The notes: generated from the letters alone by a model not told the origin. DNA of 64,000 nt from Aphelenchoides besseyi (GCA_024699855.1 JAMPIQ010000001.1:16430001-16494000); one strand, 5' to 3'; counted from the first letter of the stretch, positions 45,048-58,592 are shown. Numbers and translations: made by a program.

Positions 45048-48000
45048 ATGTCGAAACTTCGCGGCAGTAAACTCGAGGCTGAAGTGGATCGATGTCGTGG
45101 CGAGTGCAATTGGCAGCGACTCAACGAACTCGTCCCGTCCATCAAGGCCCGCAATTCGGGACTGGAGAAGCGAACGAGTTTGATCGAAGGCGAGTTGGCT
45201 TTGGAGTTGTTCATTGAACGGAAGACTGGTGAGTTAGATTTCGAAAATTTCTTCACATCCTATTTCGATTCAGAGCGAATTCAACCACGTCCCGACCACT
45301 ACTCCTTTCTGCGAACTGCCGAAGGGTTCTTGAATTTGGCTATTGCATCAAATCGCGGCAACATGGTGGTTGTGATGGAATCGAATTTGTTGCTGGCAAA
45401 ACTTCACTACTTTTCGGCAAAATTTGAACAAGCCCTTGCGTACGTTGAGAACAGCAAATTGGATCAATCGACAACACAGTTCGAGGCAAGTTCAACATTT
45501 ATCTATCTTATCTTTGTTTTTCTAGACTTTGCGTTCACTCAAATTGGCGGCTGAAGGTTATGCGATTCGTGGCTTCTCGATTCGCCATCAACTTCACAAC
45601 CAACCGGACAATCCGCACGATTTGAGGTACAAGCGAATGCTCAGTTCGTTCGATTCGGCTGTTGAATTGGGACTTTCGTATGTGACTCTCTACGAAAAAC
45701 AAACTAACACACAGCCACGTATGTTGCCGTTTTTCGCTTTTGTTTTGACTTAAATTTTAGGGCCAACAAGCTCGTTGGCGAATGTCAACGTTTCCTCTCG
45801 TACCGATCTGTTTCACATGGGCGATCTGTTGGTTGAAGCAATGGAGTCGGCGCCGATGTTTCTGTCGAAGAGGAATGGCGATGAGAAACGTTCGGATTTG
45901 TTGGCCGGAATCGAACTCTACCGTCATATCATGACGGAGCTCAGCGATAAGTCGGCAGTCGAACAAATTCAACAGCGTTTGTGTCGTCAATTAGCTCAGG
46001 TTCTTCTGCGTGGTTCTTTCGAGTCGTCGTATTCGTTGGTTGATGGATCAAATGCCATAAACAAAAAGTCGAGTAATTTGAGGTGAACTCTCGAAATGAA
46101 CTCAACAAACCAACATCTTAGTTTTAGTTTCTACACGGGTTCCAACAAAAACTACTACGCTCCAGTGTCTCGTATCGAAGAGATTGTTCTCGTTCTTTTA
46201 ATTAGCGAACTGATCGCTTCGCGAGCAATGAGACACAGTCGATTCGAAGGCGATTCGTGGCAACATAGTCGAACAACGGAGAACTTGAAACAAGTTGGTT
46301 TAATTCTCAAGCTGTGACTTTAATTTTATCCGCAGGTTCACAACCTGTTGGCGGTTGTTTTGTCTCGACTTCGTCAACATGCGTTTTTGTCTTCGTTAAT
46401 GGATCGAGCGATACAATTTGCCGGTTCGGATCGTTCGCTTTGGCGTCAATTCGGTTTGGCTTTGGCGTGTACCGGGCGAATTCCGCGTGCTATCACCGTT
46501 CTGAGACACGCCGCTGGTTTGGAAGGTCATTCTGTGGGATCGGCACCGGCGTTCGTTCCGTCGAACTCAAATTCCGTGGCCGGTTCCCCCGAAAAGAAGA
46601 AGTTGATGAACGGACGTTCAACCCCCGATCCGCATAACGGTCAACGTCTAACCGACTGTTTAAGCGGAATAGACGATCGAATTGTTGAGCACATGTCGAT
46701 AGCGAGGTTGTTGATTGAACAGCCGACTATCGAGTCCGAATTGGCGATGGAACACGCTCAACAAGCTCTTCAACTTTGCCATTTCAACGCACTCAGTGGT
46801 CGTTGTATGCTTCTTTACGCGTTGGCTTTCAGGTTTGTTAACGAAAAGGACTTCATTATCGACTGGATTTTAGTATCAAAGCTCGTTCTGAACTTACATG
46901 GGAAACAAAACGATCGGCATTGAACAAATCGATTGAGAACTTCGAACGTGCGGTTGAATTCGATTCGCGTGATGATCTAACACATTTCTTTTGCGCATTG
47001 GAGTACGCTGAAAGTAAGTGGAATTCGCTAGTTGTCTTAGCTTTTTTAGTTCGAAATTTGGCTGCTTCTCGTGATTGTTGTGCTCGAGCTCTGAGTAGAA
47101 ATCCGTTCAACGTTTCCGCCGTTATGCTCATGGCCCTCTTGTTTACGGCAAAACACGACTACAAAAATGCATTGAAGTTGGTCCACGAGCACTCCGCCAA
47201 CTTTCCCGGTCATTACGGGCTTTTGGTTTTGCGTCTACGACTTGAAGCTCGCTTTGGTCGTGTTGATCGAGCGCTACGTACGTCACGTCATTTGCTAAGT
47301 TTTTGGCGTCGCTCCACATCGTCCGAACCGTTTTTTGAAGACGATTACAATCAAGCAACAATTCACAGTCTGAGCGTTGATCCAGCAACTGCGGCAGCCG
47401 AAAATGGCGGGGCTCCAACTGCATCGACAGTTCGGGCAGTGAGCTTGTAGTTTGTTGAGTTTTTTTAACATGTTGTTTAGGGTAGCATTGCACATTTAAC
47501 GTCGAAGGATGCTCTTGGACCTGTAACTCCGATTTTCACTGCACCCTTGGGAATCGCGGCTGCTGCTCTACCACCACATGCGACAATTGGAAGTTCAAGT
47601 GCAGTTGACTTATCTGGTGAGTAAACTTTGGTAAGTATATTAGGAGTTATTTGATTAGAAGTTGCATCGTCACTCGGACCGGCAGCTACGCGAATCTCCG
47701 AACATGGTGGTGCTTCGACTATTTCCGATTCGTTGGGCATAGGAACATCCTCAAGTTTGACGTGGTCGACTGGCAACGGTTTTCGCTTACGCGCGAACAT
47801 TTGGGTTGAAGTGGCCGAGTTGTATATGGACGCTGATTCTTTACCCGAACTCACCGCATGTGTTGATGAAGCATTTGCTTTGTTTCCTGGCTCTTATCAA
47901 GTCATGTATTTGAAGGTATGAAGTTTGTTTCTTTTGTTCTAGATCTCTTGGCTTTAAGGGTCGAATTGCGCTGATTCGCGCTGAATCCCAATTGGTTATT

Positions 48001-48372
48001 TCGGAGGATTCGAAAGTGGCAACAAATCCAAGTGGAATATTTGGAGACACACAACGACGTTTGTATGCCGAAGCTCGTTCTCATTTCCTTGCCGCATTGG
48101 CCGCCAATCCAACTCATATTCCATCGTTTCGTTATTTGGCCGCCGCTTACCGAGCCGAACGGAATCTGAAAATGGCCGAAAAGATGCTCCGAGAAGCTGC
48201 GACCGTTGATCCGTTAAACGAGAACGTTTGGCAAGAATTAGGTCGCATTTTGGCCGAAGAATCGTGTTTCGATGAAGCCACAGAATGTTTTCAAACCGCC
48301 GCTTCAGTTCACGGCACGATGCCGTTGGTTCCTTTCGACGTTATACCACGTGTGCTCAAATCTTGTTTCTAA
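45048..48372 (+). CDS. TTC7: Tetratricopeptide repeat protein TTC7
   Basis: Eleven exons (45048-45228, 45274-45485, 45526-45718, 45761-46082, 46128-46293, 46336-46832, 46874-47013, 47050-47438, 47481-47616, 47659-47915, 47959-48372) join in phase to 968 residues; vertebrate TTC7 has about 850. The N-terminus (CNWQRLNELVPSIK, FLRTAEGFLNLAIA) and C-terminal TPR helices (HFLAALAANPTHIPSFRYLA, EKMLREAATVDPLNENVWQE) fit TTC7. The long acidic/Ser-Pro-rich stretch near residues 700-790 is an insertion. With EFR3 and FAM126, TTC7 anchors PI4KIIIalpha at the plasma membrane for PI4P synthesis. The intron after exon 2 begins GCAAGT and ends TTCTAG, a GC-AG intron. AATAAA is at 48460-48465. Confidence 0.88.
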
Positions 48373-49255
48373 TTTTTCCTGCCGGTTTCTATCGCTTTTC
48401 GCAATATTTCAAGACCATTAGTTTCGATCTCCCGCTTTCACTTGTCATACATCCGGAGCAATAAACTACTTGCCATTAAAGGAAATGCAATAAACAGTCA
48501 ACAACCATTCTTTACGGGATTCGAGAGTCAAACTCAACGGCGAAACTTGTCGTTTGGATTCAAAAGCTTTTTGGTGCAGAAGAATAAACGTGTGTGGTCG
48601 AGCAAAGCATTAATCAGGTGATTCGAGTACCGCTAGAACATTCGAAGCACTTGGTCTTCTAATCATTCGGTTGTATCGCTTTCTATCTGCAAATGTAGGA
48701 TTCTAAAAAAGAAACGACAATCTCGGATTTTCGACTTCAAGTGCCATGGGCATAAACCAAAGGAAGAGTACAATGAAAAGCTTTGCACACGGAGATTTCG
48801 GTATGATTACGATCACCAGTTTGTCTGTGGAACAAACTTTGTCCAAATGAAGTCACAGAGAAACGATTGGAAGCCTTAGAGAAAACCCGCGAACAATAAC
48901 GGTCGTCAATCGGAGGTTATTTCGCTCGCATACTTCTGGTGACGAAGTGGAACGTGAACTGAACGGTTTTCATGCGAAAACGTTTAATTAATTGAACTTG
49001 ACGTTGATGCCGTGAATTCAGACGACCAAATCGACAAACAAATTTCTTTCGGGTTTCCGTTTCCACATCTTCGAGTTTCTTCGTGGCGTCTCGACTGCTC
49101 CGGTGAATCATTTTCTTTTTGTTTTTGTTGTTTATTCGCGTTTGGAGAGAACTGGGAGACTTGAAACTTTTCATTTCGGAAATTCGATTCTGTTCGCTTT
49201 TCGTGTTAGTTGAGTGCCTTTCACGTGCCATTTGATTTCGCGTTTTTGCAGGGGA
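48373..49255. other. TTC7 3' UTR and DENND4 upstream region
   Basis: No credible exon. A minus-strand basic open frame (49231-48917) overlaps the DENND4 5' region and is probably chance. TTTTTGCAG immediately precedes the DENND4 start. Confidence 0.45.
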
Positions 49256-52200
49256 ATGAGCGACGAAAAGCGTCTATTCGAGTACTTCATTGTTGCCGGC
49301 TTACAAGATGGTCAACACGAAGAACTGACGCCGCTATCACACGAATGCGGAAACAAAGTCACGGAGCAAGTTGCTCCGATCACCGACATTTGCGTCATAT
49401 TCCCGAGTTTGGGAGAAACCGTAAGTCGAAAAGTGTTTTGAATTCTTTGTATCGTTCGTTTTTAGGTGCCAAAAGGTTATTCTTGCATCGACACAACGCC
49501 GTCCGGTCATCCGGCTGATTTGAATCACGGATCGTTTCGTACGAACTCGGTGTTTCTTTGCTACAAACGCGGCTATCACAAACCGCCCCTCGTCGACATT
49601 GGGATCTTGGACGAAAGCAAAGAAGAGAAAGTGAAAGTCGACTCGATCATCATTGATCGAACCCCATTAGGACACTCGGCAAATGTAAATAACTCATCTT
49701 CGGGTTTGTACTTTACGGCGCGTCGATCGACTCCAAATGCTCCACCACATCAGCTGGTCATCACGCATATTTGTGTGATTCTAACAACAAAAGGCGAAAC
49801 ACCACCGCACACGTACTTTCGAATCGATCGGAATTTGAACAAAGTGAGTTTAACAAACGACAAAATGTCTTTACATTCTCGATGTTTAGGCGATGGTCGG
49901 TTCGGATGTTTACGTTTGGTATGTTCTTGATCTTTTGACCATTTTTATCGCGAATTTAGTTACAAAAAAGCTCAATCGTGCAGTAAACGGATTTCGTACA
50001 AACCGAATGTACTCGATTGTTATCCAAAGGTCGACGACATTGAGGACTCGATAGCCAAGAATGTTCCGATGTTTTGTCTGCCAATGGGTGCCGTCATTGA
50101 AAGTTGGTCGGATCGATGTGGACAACCGGACAAAACGTTCAGTACCTGTGTTTTAACTGATGAGGTAAATTCTTTATTCTGTTCTTTCTATTACCTTTTT
50201 CAGATGGGTACAAAGTATTACGGCGCTTCGTTGACGTTCTATGAGCGTTATGGTCAGCAGTTGGATGAGAGTCAACGCGAAAAACTGGAACCGGCGACTC
50301 CCGATGAAGCGGATGAAGATGCCGAAGAGGAGTACATGAACGCTACGGTTTGTATTCTTCTGCAGACCTGTGGGTTCAATTGAAGTTTTTTAGGTTAGCT
50401 ATTACTCAAACAAAGCGATTTGTATTGTTTCTCGTTATCCGTTCTATGAACCTTTTCGTAAATTTCTTTACTTTCTTCACGGTCTTTCAACCACTGGTCC
50501 TCATCGTTTGCCAATTGAACGCTACATTAGCCATTTGGTTTGTTACTTTTTTTGTCGAAAACATACGAACGCTGATTTAGATGTTTGAAGTGCCGTTTCC
50601 AACTCCGAGTCGTCCACGAGTTTTTGTTCAACTCAATGAGGAAATGAACACATTTGAGAGTCACGACGATTCGCAGGTTCCGTTGTCTGGTGCCGCTTTT
50701 GTTGATAGTTTGAAGCATTTGGGCGTCGAAAACATGATGTACATGATGCTGCTGGCGATTCTCGAGCAAAAGGTACGCGTTTAAGATTCAGACTCGTTGA
50801 TTTTGAATCTTCAGATTCTCATTCATTCGCTACGCCCCTGGTTATTGACGACTGTCGCCGAAACTCTTTGCGCTTTGATGTTTCCTTTTCATTGGCAGTG
50901 TCCATATATTCCGCAATGTCCGTTAGGTTTGGCCGGAGTGTTACAAGCGCCGGTCCCGTTCATTTGTGGTGTACATTCACGGTAACCGATCACTTTCTTT
51001 TAGTCGTACGGATTGTTCAGATATTTTGATTTGTACGAGGATCCGCCGGCTGATGTCACTTGTTTCGATTTGGATACGTGCACGATAAGCCAATCGACAA
51101 TTCGAAAGAACTTGAAACTGAACATTCTGCCCAAAAAACCGCTGAAGAAACTACGTACGGCATTGGAGAAGATTTTCGTCGAAATTCAAAAACCATCACG
51201 TGAAATTGCGACCAACACCGAAACAAAGAAGTTGAAGGATTTGCGAATACGAGAAGAGTTTTTGAGGTTTGTGATCTTTGAATGGAAATCTTTATTTCTG
51301 ACCTTTTTGAGGTTCGTTTGCACGTTAATGAGCGGCTACTCGGATTTCTTGACCCCTATTGTGAGACCAACAGATCGAAAGAACGCCACTGATGTGAAGA
51401 CGTTGTTCGACTTGAGCTCCTTCATCAAGTCCAGAGACAAGAACTCTCAGGATTTCTATCGGCGTTTCGTTGAGACTCAATCTTTTAACCGGTTCATTGA
51501 AGAGCGATCCTACTTGACCGAACGATCCGTTTACAACGTCTTCTTCGACGATTCGGTGAAAAAAGTCGAGGAAGCAACTATTGAAGGTAATTGAATGAAT
51601 CGGTTTGAATTAAACGAATTTTTGTAGGAAACGTTGCTACTGTTCAGCTATTGGATCAAGACGCCTTCATTGCCAACAGAACGATCGTTGTTCCGATGCC
51701 CGAAATGTTGGGTGAGAACAAAACGACCACCGAGTTCACATACAACGGTTTCCCAGCATTTTTCGATCATCAGTTGTTTGAGACCGATTTGATTCTACGC
51801 ACTCGTTTGCATTCTCCTCAACCACAGCCATTGAAACGTGAAGACAGTGACGAGTGTAGTAAGTTTCGGGTTACTATTATTCAATTCGTCCATATGTAGC
51901 GTTGCATTTACCGTACGTTTGGATTCGATCGAAACAAGAGATTCGCATTTCGCTGTCCGATGTTCGTCAATGTTTGGACAAAAGCGAAATGTTTTGGCCT
52001 CGATCTCTGCTCTTCTACGCCTATTCGTTGTGGTTCATGCAACTGCCGTCGATTTTGCATTTGTCAAGAAACAAGATAAAAATTCTGCGTTTGGCTTTTC
52101 GTGTAAGTGATCGATTTCTGAGCTTTCGACTGATCGTTTTCTTAGGTTTTGGCGAGAATGGAAACGAGTAATTTGGCTTTTCATGATCAAGTTTGCTATC

Positions 52201-54195
52201 GAGTGTTGATTCACTTGTGCGGTGAGAATGGGCGACCGGAGTTGGCGGCACAAGTCCTGGAAAAGATGCGACGTTGGGGTGTTCCGTTGAATGCGATCAC
52301 TTACGGCGTTTATCATCGCGCAGTGACGAGAGGCGAATGGCCAACGACGGCGAGAATTCGAGCGATTCGCAAATGGACTTTGTTGCGTACGGTTTTGGAA
52401 GCAATGGCGACGTTGCGAGCGGCAAGATCTCGAACTCCATCGACAGTTCCACCGCCTCCAGTTTCCACGCCAAATCGCACGCCAACTCATCATGCCGCTC
52501 AAGCAACTTCGACTCCAACTGCTACGCCAACAACAACGCCGTCTAGTGGTACACCGAATTTCAACTCCTTTCCACGTACCAACAGTTCAACTCCACATTC
52601 GATTAGTTCGCCGAGCTTGTCGTCTTTAATGAGTCAGTTTAGAAAGCAAACTATCAAAGGTAACAAGTTTTCAATTGACGTCATTGGATTGTTTGTAGGT
52701 GTCGATGGAATCATGCAGCAGTCAACGGCCATTTTCAAGAAATCGGGTCTTAACACCATTATGAACGAAGCAAAGAATCTGAAGAATCACTCGTTAACAA
52801 GAAATCATTCAACTTCCTTTTCGACTTTGTCGTCTTCCGATGAGAATTTGGATTGTACGGTCGGCTACGATCCGACAAACGACGGAGTTTTCCAGTTGGA
52901 CAGCGGAAGTTGTGGCGATTTGTTGAAAATGGAGTTTTGGATGCGAGATTTGATGCCCGAAACATTCGCCGAATTCGTTGGAATGAATCCGATGAACACG
53001 GAAAGAACTCCACTCGGTAAGAAAGCCGATCCGTTTGTTTAATCGAACTCTTAGATGTGACTATGTGCTCCAGTTGTGTTTGTCCCGGTTGTTCGACCGT
53101 CGTTTACGACGAAGAGCTGATGGCCGGTTGGTCGACGGCTGACGATGCGAATTTGAATTCGATTTGTCCGCTGTGTTCGGTCTCTTTTGCTCCGACGTTG
53201 AAGATTTCGCTTCAACCTCGCGAATTGGACCAGTTGACGTCGAGTTGGTATCGACCGATGAGTTCGCAGTTTTCGACTCAACAGAAAACCCACGAAACCG
53301 ATCCGCTGAGTGCGAAGAATGCGAAAGGCGATTGGGATCATCCGTTAAGCGAAAGTTATGTTGAACCGGAGAAATCAAATGGTCTTCCCGATGCTCCGGA
53401 CGGCGATAAAATCAACCCGGTAAGACAACGAGCTCACGATCGTCAATGTGTTTAAACTTCTAGAACGACATTTCGGTTCCGTTTTTGAGTCCGTTGGTTT
53501 TGCGAAAAGAACTTGAAGTTCTGATGGCAGCTAATCCGTTGATTTTGGCACAGTCGTCTTTACGACAATCACATCCGATTATCTTTTGGAACTTGTTGTT
53601 CTATTCGCGTCGCTTGGACGTTCCAAGTCATCTGTTTGGTTGGATTGCTCCGCACGTTCACATTCGCTGTGTCTACGATTTGCCGCATCTTCACAGTCCC
53701 GATTTCCAACCGATCTATGTAAGTACTCGAGACCCACAACCGGCAGTCGATGAAAAGGTAAAGCTTGTCGCGAGTTCTCGTTGCAATCAAATTTTCAGGC
53801 TGGAGACTCGTCAACTGCGGCGAACTATCGTCTACGACAATTGATCGTTTCGTCGTTGCCCGAGGAAAGAGGTCTACTGCGCATCATCCAGTGCATCGTT
53901 CAACATCATCGCGAAGTCAAAAATAATTTAATTGGCCTTCGACCACACTTTTCGATCTATCGGTAAGCAATTGAACACACGAACTCAATCACAACCTTGT
54001 TTCAGAGACATTTTGTTTGTTGCATTGAGTCATTTTGGCCGCAGTGTCGATCGTGAACAATACGATCGGGAGTTTCAATCTCAACTCGAGCGTTTTCCTC
54101 AACGAATTCAAGGAATCTTGAAGCCGGCCGACATGGCCCCACGCTCATCGGTTATCGCGTGTCGACGCGTTTTCATGCCGTTGGATTTGAATTGA
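49256..54195 (+). CDS. DENND4: DENND4-type Rab GEF (Crag / C-myc promoter-binding family)
   Basis: Eighteen exons (first 49256-49420, last 54006-54195) join in phase at every junction to 1,407 residues. The N-terminus has the MABP-like region ([33 protein letters not shown]). The DENN triple domain follows: u[17 protein letters not shown], core [49 protein letters not shown], d[21 protein letters not shown], [23 protein letters not shown] motifs. A PPR-like segment comes next ([19 protein letters not shown]), then a low-complexity Thr/Pro/Ser stretch and a C-terminal zinc-binding part ([24 protein letters not shown]). Family members activate Rab10 and direct polarised secretion. The start follows TTTGCAG by four bases. 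AATAAA is at 54392-54397. Confidence 0.92.
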
Positions 54196-54770
54196 AAGTT
54201 TCTTGTCACTAAACCCACAAAACCGGTGCTTCTTCCCTCTTCCCTCTTAGTCGCTATTTTCTTTCTCTTAGTTATTGTCAGTCATTGAGCACGGGTCTTT
54301 TGTTCCTTAGTTTTCTTGTGTACATTTCGACGGTTCGTTTCGCAAAAAAAGAATGTTTTCAAATAAAACAGCTAAACTTCTACCCACGAGCAATAAAGAC
54401 TGTAGATGAGTATTGAAGGCTATTGGCACAATAAAACTTTAATTGCATGAACAGTGATCTTAGCCTAATTATTGAAGCAAACGATCGGGGAATCGGAGAA
54501 GTAACGAAGTCGATCGGGAAGCCAAAAATGCCGATCAAATTCGCTCCGCGAGTCCTTCGACGATAAGCTTGGCGTTGCGTTTGCCTACTAGTTAGACGGC
54601 CGCTCGACAGCGAATTCGTGAGCTTGGAGTTGATTTTACTTTTGCAGTTTTAGGACTTGAATCGTTTTGTTTTGCGGGTTTTTCCGATTTATTCTGTTCC
54701 ATGAGCTACTCTGGACTTCTCTAATCGCATCTATCGTTTCAGGTCCCCAATCTTTGAATAGCTTTTCAAG

Positions 54771-55213
54771 ATGGTTCGCATGAATGTTTTGGCCGATGCG
54801 CTCAAGTCGATCAACAACGCCGAGAAACGTGCCAAACGACAAGTGATCATCCGGCCAGCATCCAAAGTGATTGTCCGCTTTCTGACCGTCATGATGCGTC
54901 ACGGTGAGTTCGAGTTTGCATTGAAGCTTATTCTTGTGCCCATGTGTTTTTAGGTTACATCGGTGAATTCGAGATCGTTGACGATCATCGCGCGGGCAAA
55001 ATCGTCGTCAATCTTACCGGCCGCATCAACAAGTGCTCCGTAATCTCGCCGCGTTTCGACATCGCCGTTCGTGATTTGGAGAAGTATTGTACCACGTTGT
55101 TACCGTCACGTCAATTCGGTTACATCGTTCTAACCACTTCCGGCGGCATCATGGATCATGAGGAAGCAAAGCGAAAACATCTGGGCGGTAAAATTCTCGG
55201 ATTCTTTTTTTAA
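54771..55213 (+). CDS. rps-22: 40S ribosomal protein S15a (uS8)
   Basis: Two exons (54771-54903, 54954-55213) join in phase to 130 residues, exactly the usual eukaryotic length. The start [20 protein letters not shown] and the segments [57 protein letters not shown] and GGKILGFFF are nearly invariant among eukaryotes. uS8 binds the central domain of 18S rRNA in the small subunit. A pyrimidine-rich tract and TTTCAG (54737-54742) precede the start and may mark a 5' UTR or trans-splice acceptor. Confidence 0.97.
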
Positions 55214-55651
55214 AAAACCGTTGCCACATTACAAGAATGTTTCTGATCATGATGTGTGTTGATTGGTTGTTTCTGTTATTAAAATGTTATTATTACGAGC
55301 GTTGTTTTTAGTTCCATGAAAAGAGAGCTGGTCAAGAAGCTCAGATTCTCGTCCGATACGAACTTTGTTGTTGTGTTCAAGAGACATTTTGGTTATCAGA
55401 CACAGCACATGAATAGAAAATGGACACACGGTTGAGCCGTTGAGAGTTGAAGCGTAAAAGCTGTGAGTATTGTGCAGTCAATTAAGCTTTTGGTTACATA
55501 GCTGAAGTGTTTAGTGAACGGTAGCAAGAGACCTGTTGGTGTTTGTGTGTCTATTGAAGAAAACTTGGCCTTTGGCTTTCTGTTGAGTTGCTTGGATCTG
55601 TTGAGAGTTTGCGGATTTTTGAGCTTTTTGCATTGAAGTTCTATTGCAATC

Positions 55652-57107
55652 ATGGACTTCTTTCGCATCCAATACGAATGTCAGTGCAAATCGTGGTCAT
55701 CGCTGAGTTACATGTTCTATTGTCCGGACTGTAAGAATATGCGTTGTGATTGTTGTGTTCGTGAAGAAGTAGATTCCATTTACTGTCCGAATTGTTTGGA
55801 TAGCACGTCGATTACTGATGCCAAGACCGGCTACTGCTCCGAGTGTTATGAGTGTCCGATTTGTGGTAAGAAAGCGATTTCAATAATGTAGCCCATTGGT
55901 TTTCAGGACAAAATCTAATCAAACGAGCTCAAGCAGAAGGTCACTATTTGCACTGTCCAACGTGTATGTGGAACACGAATGAAGTCGGATTGCATCCGAG
56001 AGACAACAAGTGCGATTGGTCCCCACCGGCAAATCCGATGGCTGAGAAACTGACGGGGATCATAGCGCACTACAAGAATCTCGCATTGCCAATGAACTTG
56101 AGAGGCGAGGGCATTGAAATGCATCAAAGAAGCGAAAGCACGTTGGGAATCGTCAAGCACAACAAGTGGGGACTTGCAAAATCGTTAGAATTGCGACGAC
56201 CACATCTCGGCCTTCCAACAACTACTCGCAAATTCGAATTCGACGAATCGACAGATCAAATTCCAGGTATCAAGTTTGTCGTTGCTTCTCTCTTACCCGT
56301 GTCTTTAGAATTGGATCCTTCGATTTTCACTGAACCAGTTGATCAAGGCAAAATCCAAAAGTTGAGTCAAGTGATTCGTCTGCCTCAATGCGACCCAACA
56401 CAAGTTTTTCCCATCCGCAAACGAATGTCATGTCGACTTCTGGTCCGATGTCCCGAACACGAGCTCTTAATCTATCGCGGTGAATACGACATTTCGAATG
56501 TAAACGCAAGGCATTACGTGGGTTTTTTCAATTCTTATCATTTCATTTGTCATTTAGTTTCCGTGCAATCATTTTTGTCCGGAGATTCGATTGTCTCGAG
56601 AGCTGCAGTTCTCGAATGACGACGATGGATTTTATATGCCAATCACAATCACGAATTCGTCGACCAGCAACATGAAAATTATTGTTGCTCCACTGGAAGC
56701 CGACGATCCAGACTGTTTAATCGTGCGTTTTTTTTTTGGATTTTTGGGTATTGAATTTTAGGTCACAAACCACACACCGTTAGAATTTGAGCTGCCGAAG
56801 CGCGATGGAACAATCACTGATTTGCAATTGAATGAGCGAACTCCGACAAAATTGTACGCTTCTGATGATGCCGAAGAGATTGGGTTTGTGTTTCGTTTGA
56901 GATTATTCAATTAGAGTTGATTACAGGACTATTGTTTTTAAATCGAATCATCGTATTGGATTGAATTACAATTGTCGAATAAGAACAGAAGGTACTTCAC
57001 AATCCTCTTACTTGCTACTCCTATTGTACTACAAAAGAGATGAATATACGTTCAAGCAACGAGTGAAAATCTTTGCTCACAAACTTGATAACGTAGATCT
57101 TCACTAA
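55652..57107 (+). CDS. dnc-4: Dynactin subunit p62 (DCTN4)
   Basis: Six exons (55652-55865, 55907-56266, 56309-56517, 56558-56722, 56762-56883, 56927-57107) join in phase to 416 residues, near the family length. The N-terminus carries the p62 cysteine clusters: YECQCKSWSSLSYMFYCPDC, MRCDCCVREEVDSIYCPNC, GYCSECYECPICG and HYLHCPTCMWNTNE, a RING-like zinc region. The middle has KRMSCRLLVRCPEHELLIYR, a second Cys pair; the C-terminus is a beta-rich domain (YMPITITNSST, YKRDEYTFKQRVKIFAHK). p62 sits at the pointed end of the dynactin Arp1 filament and helps dynein recruit cargo. Start chosen as the first Met before the Cys-rich domain. Confidence 0.92.
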
Positions 57108-57369
57108 AAGCTTTAAGTTATTTCGGTTGCAAATTGTAAATTGAGTGTTGTTGAATTGATGGGACTGTTTTTATTAGTAAATAAGAGCTACAGACTCTGT
57201 GCTTGGAAGATATGGTAATAGATGAAAGGGAATATTCCAACTGACAAGTGAGACCTTGCATTATTGTGAAGATGCACAAGAGTAATAAAGAAGTGGATGT
57301 TCACTTGCTGGTTAATAGTTCCAGTAAGTTTTGTACTAGACGTCGTCCACAGCCCCAGCAGTCTCTCTT
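57108..57369. other. Intergenic, DCTN4 3' UTR
   Basis: AT-rich, no coding signal beyond a 17-codon open start at 57269 ending at a possible donor. Confidence 0.4.
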
Positions 57370-57819
57370 ATGAGCAGGTCAGCAGCTGAGTTGGCGTCTA
57401 TGATGAGTGGATTCTTAACGGGTTCTTGGCCTGGATTTCCTGTACAATATCGTAGTTTATCTGCGTGTTCAAACCCTAAATCTTCAATTTTGGTGTTTAG
57501 TGAGATGACAAACGTATTCGTACTTCATGCCCGAGCAATTCTTTTGGAGCAGTTTAAAGACAAGGTGAATGTGGACAGAATATTGGAAAGAGTAGTTACG
57601 GAGCTGGAAGCAAATGCCATGTTAAAGCAAGAAGCTCAAAACTGCTACGAACAATTTGAGAATGAAGATCATGACATCAGTCAAGGTGCACAGTCTCAAG
57701 ACAGGCACCCTATCATAAATAGAGCTTTCCCAAAGTCTGAACGAGCTTGCACTCTTCACTATCCACACGATTCCTATTTATTGCATACAAACGAAGAACA
57801 AGATTCACGTTTATTCTAG
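57370..57819 (+). CDS. Hypothetical protein, 149 aa open frame
   Basis: A continuous frame from MSRSAAELASMMSGF to a TAG. The central part (FVLHARAILLEQFKDKVNVD, RILERVVTELEANAMLKQEA) looks like amphipathic helices, and the tail is polar (NEDHDISQGAQSQDRH). A TTTAG at 57496-57500 could be an acceptor, in which case the N-terminal third would be intron or a separate exon. No family is recognised. It stands alone between DCTN4 and other weak exons. Confidence 0.4.
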   Translation: MSRSAAELASMMSGFLTGSWPGFPVQYRSLSACSNPKSSILVFSEMTNVFVLHARAILLEQFKDKVNVDRILERVVTELEANAMLKQEAQNCYEQFENEDHDISQGAQSQDRHPIINRAFPKSERACTLHYPHDSYLLHTNEEQDSRLF

Positions 57820-58202
57820 CATTGTAGGGCTTATGGCAGTTGCAAAATTTATCTTTTGGACACCTTCCATGGCATAGCCAAGCAAGTTTACATTTCATAG
57901 TTATTCTTGATATAGAAAAATTCGTTTATGTTTAACGCAACGCCCTATTATATACTTTTATCAACTGTACCAGATCCTTTCGATCTTTTTTCTCAACGAC
58001 AACCAGGTTTTTAGTACGATGGTGAGGAAACGCAGAAATTTTTTGTTTCGCGGTACCTTTGATCTCGCCCAATATGAACTGAAAATCAAAAAGATAATCG
58101 AAATGGTTGAAAAAATATTACGACTTGTATTTGAATGATACAAAAGACTGTGTTTACCTTTTATGAAAATCTACCCATCGGGTATACTGTACGCCAATCC
58201 AA

Positions 58203-58592
58203 TTGACTGACGACAATCTATCACTCAACAAGCGTGTTCGATTGCCTTTTGAATTTCGCTTTTCAACTGTTTGTAGCGACACACTTTTTGAGTTTCCTTT
58301 CGAAGCCTCGAAAGTAGATACGAAAAGGTCGATTGAATTGTCTTTGATCGACAAGACATTCACGTCACACGAGATTAAAGACAAGAATCAACTCGATGGG
58401 GATTTCAAGAAAGTAGATACCACTCGTGCGAATTTAACTATGCTCCTTTAGATCAGTGAATGGATTTGGATCCAAGATAAACTCTTTGTTGCACATTATA
58501 ACGAAGATATTGGCGTTTCTGCTATTATGAACCTCGATCGTTCTCAACCAAAGTGGACGAATACAAGATTTGAAGTTAAAGGAAAACTTTAA
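58203..58592 (+). CDS. Possible gene, two exons, no family (5' start uncertain)
   Basis: An exon ending FTSHEIKDKNQLDGDFKK at 58412 splices in phase over a 39-nt intron (ending CCTTTAG) to 58452-58592, which reads ISEWIWIQDKLFVAHYNED, IGVSAIMNLDRSQPKW and ends FEVKGKL at TAA. Both exons have good codon use. No in-frame ATG lies near the left edge (the open frame starts at TTG, 58203), so an upstream exon is missing. Further exon-like pieces follow at 58637-58683 and 58725-58860 (LMWHSIRRYGEYNPQFSN), but their phase does not fit the end of this one. The gene may extend through them or be decayed. Confidence 0.4.

Noticed and set aside
48917..49231. 104-codon basic minus-strand frame upstream of DENND4
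   Set aside because: Lies over the DENND4 5' region, low complexity, no family.
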